From Virgibacillus oceani (GTDB lineage: Bacteria > Bacillota > Bacilli > Bacillales > Amphibacillaceae), in the NCBI RefSeq assembly GCF_014638995.1, contig NZ_BMFR01000005.1, forward strand, positions 62,001 through 126,000: a stretch of 64,000 nucleotides of DNA, written 5' to 3'. Positions 1-7,223 of this stretch are shown piece by piece. Within the stretch, counting starts at the first letter, position 1, and each line of letters starts with the position of its first letter. The translations under genes and the position numbers were made by a program. Below the pieces are notes generated by a model, which saw nothing but the letters and a program-made list of their open reading frames with translations, had not been told where the DNA came from and did not search any database.

Positions 1-99
1 TAATATATTATACTATTGATTTTTTATCAATACTTTTTTCATTTTTCTAAAAGATATTTTACAAGTACGTGTTGTTGTAGTGTGCGAATTAGCCGGGTT

Positions 100-515
100 G
101 AGGGGGCAGAGCGTATTTGGAGCATTCTTCGTGAATGAGGGCCGGATCGTATTTGGAGCATTCTTCGTGAATGAGGGGCCGGATCGTATTTGGAGCATTT
201 CCGCTCGTATTTCCGCCGATTTGGATCGTATTTTTCATTTTCGGATCGTATTTCTGATCATTTGGATCGTATTTTACTTAAATCGGATCGTATTGACAAA
301 ATTTAGGCGGCCCATCTCTTTTCCTGAAAAAGCATTTTACAAGTGCGTGTATCAGATCGTGCGAATTTCCCCGTGAATGAGTGCCGGATCGTATTTGAAG
401 CATTTCCGCTCGTATTTCCGCCGATTCGGATCGTATTTTCCATTTTCGGATCGTATTTCTTATCATTTGGATCGTATTTCACGCAAATCGGATCGTATTG
501 ACAAAATTTAGGCGA
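100..515. repeat. Phased GGATCGTATT array, left copy
   Basis: Two consecutive units each carry GGATCGTATT at a regular step. In the first unit the sites begin at 181, 203, 223, 243, 264 and 285, preceded by looser copies near 109 and 144. In the second they begin at 385, 408, 428, 448, 469 and 490. The second site of each row is always the variant GCTCGTATT. Each row ends in GGATCGTATTGACAAAATTT followed by AGG. A short segment around TTTTACAAGTRCGTG (near 55 and 334) precedes each unit. The same architecture recurs at 7224-8760. Apparent reading frames in both directions are by-products of the repeat. Bases 1-99 are AT-rich with nothing else seen, and 516-607 holds no recognisable feature. 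Confidence 0.85.
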
Positions 516-607
516 TCCCAGCACCGCAACACCGCAATACTGCACCATCTCCCACTCGCCGCACCAGAAACTCACAAATTTACCGGCAATGCATCACAAA
601 ACCCAGC

Positions 608-1555
608 CTACTCAACATCCATCACACAGCGAAATCCCATATTACCAGTTGAACTATCTGGTGTGTTCGAGCTTCTGGCTGCAACTCTGTACCGATTGCA
701 ATAGGATTTATGGCAGAGGTACGACCCGCCGCGTATGGATTTACTTTGTCCGGTTGCTGGGCCGGTTGGATTGTTGGTTAAACTGTTCTTATGAAAGGAT
801 GGGTCAAACCAATCCGCACACCATTCCCATACATTTCCTGCCATATTGTATAAACCATAGCCATTTTGCTCATAATGATCTGCGGGACACGTACCGAAAT
901 ATCCATCACGCTTGGTATTTTTTGTTGGGAATTCACCTTGCCAGATATTGCATTGATGCTTACCATCTACAATCAGTTCATTGCCCCATGGAAAAATCTT
1001 TTCATCCAGACCTCCGCGTGCAGCGTACTCCCATTCAGCCTCTGTCGGCAAACGCTTCCCGCTCCATTCACAATAAGCTTTCGCATCATTCCACGAAATG
1101 TGCACAACAGGATGGTCCATTCTATCATCAATCGCAGACCCGGGACCTTCAGGATATTTCCAAATTGCACCTTTTACTGCTACCCACCACGGTGTCTGCT
1201 GGGCAGTCTGCGGATTTGCCTTTCGTACCTTATCCGTTAAGAAGCTGTAAAAAACAAATGACCAGCCAAACTGTTCTGCTTCCGTTACATAACCTGTGTC
1301 CGTTATAAATTTAGCGAATTGTTCATTGGTAACGGCATATTTATCGATAAAAAACGGTGAAACAGCAACTTTCCTTGCAGGTCCTTCCCCATCAGAAGGA
1401 AAACCATCTGCCTCATCCGTACCCATGACAAATTCTCCTCCGTCAAGGTAAACCATATTCTCCTTAGAGGCTATTTGTTTCTTGTATAGTTGCTGTTCCG
1501 TAAGTGTCTTCGTATCTCCAAAATTATCTCTTGATGCTGAACAACAACTTTTCAT
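608..1555 (-). CDS. Formylglycine-generating enzyme (SUMF1/FGE family)
   Basis: This enzyme would oxidise the cysteine of a CxPSR motif in a sulfatase-family hydrolase to C-alpha-formylglycine, using oxygen and copper. The single FGE-sulfatase domain fills the protein. Near the C terminus GGSYLCHKSYCNRYR supplies the two catalytic cysteines seen in aerobic FGEs (Cys283 and Cys288, counted from the TTG at 1561). GNVWEW and GFRCV motifs are also present. The ATG at 1555 is chosen because AAAGGATG lies about 9 nt upstream; the TTG at 1561 would be too close. There is no signal peptide, so it should act in the cytoplasm. It lies 19 bp behind the CE7 esterase gene, probably in one transcript. The likely client is the hydrolase at 43014-44402, the only CxPSR protein in the window. 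Confidence 0.9.
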   Translation of the reverse strand: MKSCCSASRDNFGDTKTLTEQQLYKKQIASKENMVYLDGGEFVMGTDEADGFPSDGEGPARKVAVSPFFIDKYAVTNEQFAKFITDTGYVTEAEQFGWSFVFYSFLTDKVRKANPQTAQQTPWWVAVKGAIWKYPEGPGSAIDDRMDHPVVHISWNDAKAYCEWSGKRLPTEAEWEYAARGGLDEKIFPWGNELIVDGKHQCNIWQGEFPTKNTKRDGYFGTCPADHYEQNGYGLYNMAGNVWEWCADWFDPSFHKNSLTNNPTGPATGQSKSIRGGSYLCHKSYCNRYRVAARSSNTPDSSTGNMGFRCVMDVE

Positions 1556-1574
1556 AAGCAATCATCCTTTCAGA

Positions 1575-2522
1575 CTATAGGTTCTCATTAATAAATGCAA
1601 TCGTCTTATCTATGTGTTCGATAATATTCATATCATGTCCGGCAAATGGATAGATTTCCATTGATTTAGGCGCTTGCAGCTGATTATATACACCAAATAT
1701 CGGTTGAGGCGGACAGATTAGATCCTTTAAACCAACTGAAAAACGTGTTTTACAAGTAATACTGGCTGATAGATTCAAATTGTCAAAGTATGTAAGGTTA
1801 TCATAAACCAGTTCTATTTGTTCTGGATATCGGTGCAGTAAATTTTCCACAATCGTCAACGACCCTTCCAATTTCTGCTCCATCATTAAAGGAATGTCAC
1901 ACATATTCGGCATATCTGCAATTGCAAGCTTCGGACGATCATCCAAGGCTGCAGCCGCCAATGTGATGCCGCCTCCCATACTCGCACCCATGATACCGAT
2001 ACGTTCAGCATCTATTTCTGGACGGGAGCAGGCGAAATCTACCGCACGAACACCATCCGTATAAACTTTCCGGTAATAATAATCTTCTTTATCCAGAATT
2101 CCTTTCACAACCCATGATCCCATTCCATCTGATGCATAGCTGGAGTAATCCCCGCTTCGGCCCTGGCCCCTGACATCCACAGCAATAACCGCATACCCTT
2201 GGATGAGCCATTTCATGTACTGTGAAACAGAGCCCTTATTTCCCATATAGCCATGGAAAATAATCAGACATGGCAGCTTTTGCTGATGCTCCCTGGGTAA
2301 CATGTAAAATCCCTTAATCGGCGTATCGTCAAAACCGTTATAACTTAGATCGTATACTCGCACCTGTTTAATCGGATAATCGATCTCCACTAGTTTTTCA
2401 TCTAATGAATTTTTCCTAGCTTCTTGAAGTGTGCGCTTCCAGAAAGAATGATGATCAGGCCTTTTTGTTGACTCGGGTATATAAGATTCGAGTTGTTTTA
2501 TCGTTTCCTTAATATGCTTCAT
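1575..2522 (-). CDS. CE7 acetylxylan esterase / cephalosporin-C deacetylase
   Basis: This is an alpha/beta hydrolase of carbohydrate esterase family 7, which removes acetyl groups from xylo-oligosaccharides and also from cephalosporin C. Its 315 residues fit the family length of about 320. The nucleophile motif GASMGG puts the serine at 181. The aspartate in GLKDLICPP (267) and the histidine in FAGHD (296) complete the triad. The RGQGRS motif typical of CE7 enzymes is near residue 118. There is no signal peptide, so it is probably intracellular and acts on imported acetylated sugars. Its start has AGGGGG just upstream. It is followed closely by the FGE gene. Deacetylation next to a sulfatase-activating enzyme suggests handling of a decorated polysaccharide; that link is inference. 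Confidence 0.85.
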   Translation of the reverse strand: MKHIKETIKQLESYIPESTKRPDHHSFWKRTLQEARKNSLDEKLVEIDYPIKQVRVYDLSYNGFDDTPIKGFYMLPREHQQKLPCLIIFHGYMGNKGSVSQYMKWLIQGYAVIAVDVRGQGRSGDYSSYASDGMGSWVVKGILDKEDYYYRKVYTDGVRAVDFACSRPEIDAERIGIMGASMGGGITLAAAALDDRPKLAIADMPNMCDIPLMMEQKLEGSLTIVENLLHRYPEQIELVYDNLTYFDNLNLSASITCKTRFSVGLKDLICPPQPIFGVYNQLQAPKSMEIYPFAGHDMNIIEHIDKTIAFINENL

Positions 2523-2730
2523 ATGCTCCCCCTGATAAAAATGGAATAAGAATTCATCCCATGTCTAATGGACTTCAAGATTTGCTTCTTCCGGCATTGT
2601 CTTGGTAATGGTTTCGACATTTTCAATTCATTTTCCCCCTTTTTTTAAAAAATTTTCAACCTTAATCAAACAATTATATACGTCTAGCATCATCTTAATT
2701 AAACGCAATTTTGCAAATATTAATTATGCA
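2523..2730. other. Intergenic stretch, nothing recognised
   Basis: AT-rich spacer upstream of the CE7 gene. No convincing promoter, RNA or reading frame was found. Together with 2731-2874 it makes up the gap before the ABC operon. Confidence 0.5.
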
Positions 2731-2752
2731 AGGCTGCCTATCAGGACAGCCT
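2731..2752 (-). terminator. Hairpin behind a binding-protein remnant
   Basis: AGGCTGCCT and AGGACAGCCT form a stem with a one-base bulge. There is no T-run, so it is more like an intercistronic hairpin than a terminator. It sits 16 bp past the stop of the remnant at 2769-2831. An intact hairpin (4652-4678) follows the complete binding-protein gene at about the same distance. Confidence 0.5.
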
Positions 2753-2768
2753 GGACTTTTACCAAAAA

Positions 2769-2831
2769 TTACTTGCTATCCAGCACAGATTGAATCTTCT
2801 CACCCACTGTTTTAGCAGATTCTTCACCACT
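2769..2831 (-). pseudogene. 3' remnant of a sugar-binding lipoprotein gene
   Basis: The minus strand reads GEESAKTVGEKIQSVLDSK followed by TAA, preceded by an in-frame stop six codons further up. It closely matches the C terminus of the binding protein encoded at 4694-5962 (GKEAAKIADEKIQSILDSKK). Both are followed by a hairpin about 16 bp beyond the stop. I read it as what is left of a second, related transporter operon that was deleted or recombined. It is too short to be functional. Confidence 0.7.
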
Positions 2832-2847
2832 TCTATCTTAACAAAAT

Positions 2848-2874
2848 AACGCCATGATACAAAATCATGGCGTT
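2848..2874 (-). terminator. Rho-independent terminator of the PfkB/CUT1 operon
   Basis: AACGCCATGAT and ATCATGGCGTT pair perfectly (11 bp) around a 5-nt loop, followed on the minus strand by ATTTTGTT. It lies 18 bp past the stop of the last permease gene. Confidence 0.8.
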
Positions 2875-2892
2875 TTACACGATGCTCGTAAT

Positions 2893-3702
2893 TTATTTAA
2901 TCCCTGTAGTTTTAACACCTTCAACCAAATGTCTCTGTACGATGAAAAAGAGTATAAATGTTGGAATTGCAGATATTAATGCCGCAGCCAGCATGACACT
3001 CCATTCTGTCTCATATCCTCCGCCAACAATATTAGCCAATGCTACCTGAACGACATTTAATTCTTCCTTTTGGTTAATGATCATCGGCCATAAGTAATTG
3101 TTCCAATTGGCGGTAAAGAAACCAATCGTCAGCGGAACAATTATCGGCTTTGACAGCGGGAGGACCAGTCTGAAAAATGTACCGGCAATGGATAATCCCT
3201 CTACATAGGCAGCCTCCTCCAGCTCCTTGGGAAATTCAAGATAAAATTGGCGAAATAAAAATATCCCGTAAGCGTTAAATATCATCGGAACAATTAGCCC
3301 TAGATAGGAATTCGCCATCCCCAGATTTTGCACAACCATATACAGCGGAATCATGATAACCGAAAATGGCACCATTAACGTACTGATAATCCAGCCAAAT
3401 GTAAAAGTTTTACCCGGGAAATTAAGCCGTGCCAATGCATACCCAGCCATAGCATGAATAAGCATTGCAACAACGGTTACCGTAACGGAAACAATTAACG
3501 AGTTCACAATTGCCCGTACGATATTCGTTTCTGAAAAGACTTGTTTTATATTGTCAAAGGTAAAATTACTTAAATGTAAACTCAGGTCAAAAACAGTATC
3601 AGGTGTTTTGAATGCACCTACAACTAAAAAGTAAATTGGTGCGATCATAAGAAGTCCGCAAACAATCGCAAAAATAGTCAAGGTACTTTTCTTTAATTTC
3701 AT
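2893..3702 (-). CDS. Carbohydrate ABC transporter permease (MalG type)
   Basis: This is one of the two inner-membrane subunits of a CUT1-family sugar importer. It has 269 residues, six hydrophobic segments, and the EAA loop EAAYVEGLSIAGTFFRLVLPL near residue 170 that contacts the ATPase. It is the last gene of the operon kinase, binding protein, permease, permease, 16 bp behind its partner, and is followed by a strong terminator. No ATPase is encoded in the operon, which is usual for Bacillaceae CUT1 systems served by a shared MsmX-type ATPase. The substrate is not evident. Confidence 0.88.
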   Translation of the reverse strand: MKLKKSTLTIFAIVCGLLMIAPIYFLVVGAFKTPDTVFDLSLHLSNFTFDNIKQVFSETNIVRAIVNSLIVSVTVTVVAMLIHAMAGYALARLNFPGKTFTFGWIISTLMVPFSVIMIPLYMVVQNLGMANSYLGLIVPMIFNAYGIFLFRQFYLEFPKELEEAAYVEGLSIAGTFFRLVLPLSKPIIVPLTIGFFTANWNNYLWPMIINQKEELNVVQVALANIVGGGYETEWSVMLAAALISAIPTFILFFIVQRHLVEGVKTTGIK

Positions 3703-3718
3703 TGTCCCCCGAGACCTC

Positions 3719-4606
3719 CTATCCCTTTTTGGTATACAATCTCAACTGGGCAAGAGATAGTATAAAAATGATAAGGAATAATATAACTGCCAATGCAGAT
3801 GCATATCCCATATTCAAAAATTCAAATGCTTGTTTGTAAATATAAAGTACACTTACTTCGGTCGAGCTTGCCGGACCGCCGCTCGTCATGACCATGATCT
3901 GGTCAAATACCGTAAAGGAAGCGATCATGGTTACAATTAAAATAAATGTGCTCGTTCCTCTCAGCAAAGGGAAAGTGATCGACCTAAATGCCCTCCATGC
4001 TGACGCACCATCAATCTTTGCTGCTTCGTAATAGTCTTTTGGAATTTCCTTGATAGAAGCCATAAAAATAATCATGTTGTATCCAATATTGATCCAAAGA
4101 ATTACTGCGACAATCGATACCAATGCCTGATTCGTAGAGCCTAGAAATTCCAATTTATCAAATCCCAATGAGCTTAGAAATTGATTAAGCACACCGTTTC
4201 TTGGATCATACAAAAACATCCAGATAACAGCCGAAATGACTGATGTTATCGCAAAAGGAAGCAAAAACATTGTCCGTGCGATGCTTTGATACTTTTGTTT
4301 TAAATTGTTTAAAATAACTGCAAAAAATAAGGACAAGCAATATAGTGCAGGTACGTAAATCAATGTAAACAGAAACGTTCTTCCTACAGATGCCCACCAT
4401 CTCTTATCAGAAGCCATCTCTATATAATTGTCAAAACCAATGAACACCTTAGGGCTTAGCGCGTTCCAATCATGCAGACTAACATAAAATGCATATATCA
4501 TTGGAAAAAACACAAATACTGTTAACCCTACCAGGTTGGGAAGTAAAAATGCGTACGCAGTTACTACCTCGTTCCTTTTTCTTCTATTTTTTTTCATGCG
4601 TTTCAT
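3719..4606 (-). CDS. Carbohydrate ABC transporter permease (MalF type)
   Basis: This is the partner CUT1 permease. After a basic N terminus (KKNRRKR) there are six membrane segments, and an EAA loop EAAKIDGASAWRAFRSITFPL lies about three quarters of the way along. The frame is open up to 4642, but AGGAGGA sits 7 nt upstream of the ATG at 4606, so that start is chosen (295 residues). Between this gene and the binding-protein gene is a stable hairpin that probably lowers permease expression relative to the binding protein. Confidence 0.88.
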   Translation of the reverse strand: MKRMKKNRRKRNEVVTAYAFLLPNLVGLTVFVFFPMIYAFYVSLHDWNALSPKVFIGFDNYIEMASDKRWWASVGRTFLFTLIYVPALYCLSLFFAVILNNLKQKYQSIARTMFLLPFAITSVISAVIWMFLYDPRNGVLNQFLSSLGFDKLEFLGSTNQALVSIVAVILWINIGYNMIIFMASIKEIPKDYYEAAKIDGASAWRAFRSITFPLLRGTSTFILIVTMIASFTVFDQIMVMTSGGPASSTEVSVLYIYKQAFEFLNMGYASALAVILFLIIFILSLAQLRLYTKKG

Positions 4607-4651
4607 GAACCATTCCTCCTCGTCAATTTCGAGGTATTTCATAGTTTAGGA

Positions 4652-4678
4652 AGGATGTCCCCTATTCCGGGACATCCT
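4652..4678 (-). terminator. Intercistronic hairpin after the binding-protein gene
   Basis: AGGATGTCCC and GGGACATCCT form a perfect 10-bp stem with a 7-nt loop and no good T-run. Position and form suggest mRNA stabilisation or partial termination, leaving more binding-protein message than permease message. Confidence 0.65.
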
Positions 4679-4693
4679 CTAAGCTTTACCTTT

Positions 4694-5962
4694 TTATTTC
4701 TTGCTATCAAGTATGGATTGAATCTTTTCATCTGCTATTTTCGCTGCTTCTTTACCGCTCATGCCGCCAAACATTACATTTTGCAGTGCTTCCCCAACTG
4801 CATCTACTACTTCTGCACCAAATTTAGGCTCTGGAATAGCAGAATCATAGATTTCCTCTGTGAAAACTTTGCGAAGTCCTTTATCATAAAATTCTTCGCC
4901 CTCCTCAACGACAGATTGGCGAGGTGCATAGGCAAATTTCGTTTCCGTTACATATTTTAATGGTCGTTCCTTATCGTCACCAACTGCCCACATAACGAAT
5001 TCAGCAGCTTCCTTAACATGCTCACTATTAGCATTTACAGCAAATTTCCAGCCTCCAGCAGCTGTAGCAGGTTTTCCGCCTTCAGGAATTGGAATTGGTG
5101 CCAGGCCAAAGTCACCATCTGCATATTCATTTTCAAGCATAGGAATTGCCCACGTGCCGACAATTTGCATCGCAGCTGTTCCGCCACCTAAATTTCCAAT
5201 ATCTGTTGGGTCTATTTGCAATTTCGATGGAGCTGCTCCCTCTTGGAAGAATGAACCCCAAATATCCAACGCTTCTGCTACTTCCGGTGTATTAAATGTA
5301 GACTTTGTACCATCCTCGTTTAAAACACTTCCCCCATTTTGCCATAGGAAAGGATACCAAATGAAATTAAGATAAGCTCCTTTATCTGTCGGAAGTGCAA
5401 TACCAGCAACCTCATCCGTCGTAAGTTCTTTTGCTGCTGCTAATAATTCATCCCATGTTTTTGGAACTTCCAAATTAGCTTCCTCAAACATTGTTTTGTT
5501 GTAATACAAACCAAGCAGCTCCAATTCAAATGGAAGTGCAAGAATCTTATCATCAACCGTTACTGCTTCTAATGCTGAAGGCAGAAAATCCTCTTTTACA
5601 CCATCTTTGAAGTATGGTGAAAGATCAGCCAACACCCCAGCATCTGCATACTTTTGAAAGTCTCCAGGGCTCGTCATAAAAATATCCGGGCCTTCATTAT
5701 TTGCAAAGGCAACAGGCAGCTTCGTATTCGAGTAATCTGTTAAGTTACCTGTTGTTGTATATTCAATTTTCACTTCATCCTGCACTTTGTTATACTCATC
5801 AACTAACCCTTCGAAAAACTCCTGGTCTGCCTCCGAATGGAAATCAGAAAAAGTAAGTGTTACCGTATCACCGGATTCACCATCAGAATCTGAGGAACAT
5901 CCAGCCATAACAATCAGTGTTAATACAAAGCCAATCGTCATTAATTTCTTCCATAATTTCAT
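4694..5962 (-). CDS. Sugar-binding lipoprotein, ABC transporter (CUT1)
   Basis: This is the extracellular solute-binding protein, family 1, of the adjacent importer. A lipoprotein signal ends in VMAGC (Cys24 counting from the ATG at 5968), followed by a Ser/Asp/Gly-rich linker and a two-lobed binding domain to residue 424. AGGGGG lies 8 nt before the ATG at 5962 but only 2 nt before the ATG at 5968, so 5962 is preferred. A near-perfect cre-like box at 5998-6011 lies in the short gap to the kinase gene. A second, broken copy of its 3' end is found at 2769-2831. The ligand is unknown; the sugar-kinase neighbour suggests a sugar phosphorylated after uptake. Confidence 0.88.
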   Translation of the reverse strand: MKLWKKLMTIGFVLTLIVMAGCSSDSDGESGDTVTLTFSDFHSEADQEFFEGLVDEYNKVQDEVKIEYTTTGNLTDYSNTKLPVAFANNEGPDIFMTSPGDFQKYADAGVLADLSPYFKDGVKEDFLPSALEAVTVDDKILALPFELELLGLYYNKTMFEEANLEVPKTWDELLAAAKELTTDEVAGIALPTDKGAYLNFIWYPFLWQNGGSVLNEDGTKSTFNTPEVAEALDIWGSFFQEGAAPSKLQIDPTDIGNLGGGTAAMQIVGTWAIPMLENEYADGDFGLAPIPIPEGGKPATAAGGWKFAVNANSEHVKEAAEFVMWAVGDDKERPLKYVTETKFAYAPRQSVVEEGEEFYDKGLRKVFTEEIYDSAIPEPKFGAEVVDAVGEALQNVMFGGMSGKEAAKIADEKIQSILDSKK

Positions 5963-5997
5963 CTTCATTACCCCCTGTTTTAATAAAAAATTTTATT

Positions 5998-6011
5998 GGA
6001 AAGCGTTATCA
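5998..6011. promoter_or_regulatory. cre-like / LacI-family operator
   Basis: GGAAAGCGTTATCA matches TGWAANCGNTNWCA at 13 of 14 positions. It lies between the kinase and binding-protein genes, 35 bp before the latter, and could serve CcpA or the operon's own LacI-type regulator. Confidence 0.6.
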
Positions 6012-6055
6012 TCATTTAAAAGGTATAACGTATATTCACCCCTCTCAAAATCTGT

Positions 6056-6979
6056 TTAAGCTTCTAGTTTCTGATTTAGAAAATTATTTACTTCCCCTAA
6101 ATTAGGAAGTGATGGAATAGCTCCCTCTTTTGTCACGGTTAACGCACCTACTGCATTGGCAAATCGAACAACTTCTGTTAATGGTTTCCCTTGGGTAATT
6201 CCAACCGCCAATGCGCCATTAAAGGCATCGCCCGCAGCTACTGAATCAACCGCTTCTACCTGGAAACCTGGAATAGGATGTGCTCCTGTGCCATTAACGA
6301 TTAATGCTCCCTCTTCTGCAAGTGTCAGGACAACGTTTTCAATTCCTTTGTTTAAAAGGGCATTAGCAGCACGCTCAGCATCTTCTGTTGAATTGATTTT
6401 TATGCCAGTTAGTATTTCAGCCTCTGTTGAATTTGGTGTAAGGTAGGTAACCTTACTTAGCAAATTATCGTTCAATTCCTGTGCCGGGGCTGGATTCAAA
6501 ATGACCGGAACGTGATGATCAGCCGCAATTGTGACTGCCCGTTCAATCATATGTACATCCATTTCCAATTGAACGACCACAATATCTGCAGCTTTAATCT
6601 GTGATTCGATTGTCCGCAAATCATCCATTCCATAAGCCATATTTGCTCCCGGAACGACGATAATACGGTTGTTGCCATCAGCCTCAACGGTTACCATGCC
6701 AATACCGGTTGGGCTAGTTTCATCCTTTAAAATGGAACGTGTATCAATTTGTTCTTTATTTAGAGCAGCAATCATTTCTTCACCAAATTCATCACTTCCC
6801 ACTTTCCCAGCCATAATCACATCCCCGCCAAGCCTGGAAGCAGATACCGCCTGATTGGCCCCCTTCCCACCTGGGAACCTTGAAAAGTGTGTCCCAATAA
6901 TTGTTTCACCATTTTCGGGAGCACGTGGAGTCTGAACAACTAAATCCATCATAAAACTTCCAATAACTAATATTCCCAC
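6056..6979 (-). CDS. PfkB-family carbohydrate kinase, ribokinase-like
   Basis: It phosphorylates a sugar at the expense of ATP in the cytoplasm. The 307 residues match ribokinase. The N-terminal PfkB signature FPGGKGANQA is near residue 38, and the C-terminal signature DSVAAGDAFNGAL carries the catalytic aspartate. It is the first gene of an operon with a CUT1 transporter, whereas classical ribose operons use a CUT2 transporter, so ribose is not assured. The start is GTG, with AAAGGG about 10 nt upstream; an overlapping ATG is in another frame. Its promoter carries two identical LacI-type operators (7113-7126 and 7146-7159), but no LacI regulator gene lies nearby. Confidence 0.88.
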   Translation of the reverse strand: MGILVIGSFMMDLVVQTPRAPENGETIIGTHFSRFPGGKGANQAVSASRLGGDVIMAGKVGSDEFGEEMIAALNKEQIDTRSILKDETSPTGIGMVTVEADGNNRIIVVPGANMAYGMDDLRTIESQIKAADIVVVQLEMDVHMIERAVTIAADHHVPVILNPAPAQELNDNLLSKVTYLTPNSTEAEILTGIKINSTEDAERAANALLNKGIENVVLTLAEEGALIVNGTGAHPIPGFQVEAVDSVAAGDAFNGALAVGITQGKPLTEVVRFANAVGALTVTKEGAIPSLPNLGEVNNFLNQKLEA

Positions 6980-7112
6980 TTCATCTACACCCTTTGCTGT
7001 AATTTACTCGCCAGAACAGATTTAAGATCCGTACCAAACCTAAAATCCTGAATTATGGTTTTCTGCCAAGCATGTTGAATACAAGCGCAAGTCTTTATCT
7101 CCGCTACACACC

Positions 7113-7126
7113 TGTAATCGTTTACA
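7113..7126. promoter_or_regulatory. LacI-family operator, distal copy
   Basis: TGTAATCGTTTACA is identical to the box at 7146-7159, exactly 33 bp away. It matches the cre/RbsR-type consensus TGWAANCGNTNWCA at all 14 positions on the minus strand. Confidence 0.75.
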
Positions 7127-7145
7127 CATTTAGATAGAAAATATC

Positions 7146-7159
7146 TGTAATCGTTTACA
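7146..7159. promoter_or_regulatory. LacI-family operator at the kinase-operon start site
   Basis: TGTAATCGTTTACA begins 5 bp past the -10 box, so it covers the expected transcription start. The position is that of a repressor site. Confidence 0.78.
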
Positions 7160-7164
7160 TATCT

Positions 7165-7193
7165 ATAGTATTAAAATTTGTGAAAAATTTCAA
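7165..7193 (-). promoter_or_regulatory. Sigma-A promoter of the PfkB/CUT1 operon
   Basis: On the minus strand, TTGAAA (7188-7193), a 17-bp spacer and TACTAT (7165-7170). The leader of about 180 nt to the GTG start contains both operators. Confidence 0.75.
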
Positions 7194-7223
7194 TACTTTT
7201 TTTTAATATTTTTGTTAACGGGT

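Noticed and set aside
589-1308. 239-codon ORF on the plus strand
   Set aside because: It lies opposite the FGE gene, has no ribosome site and resembles no protein.
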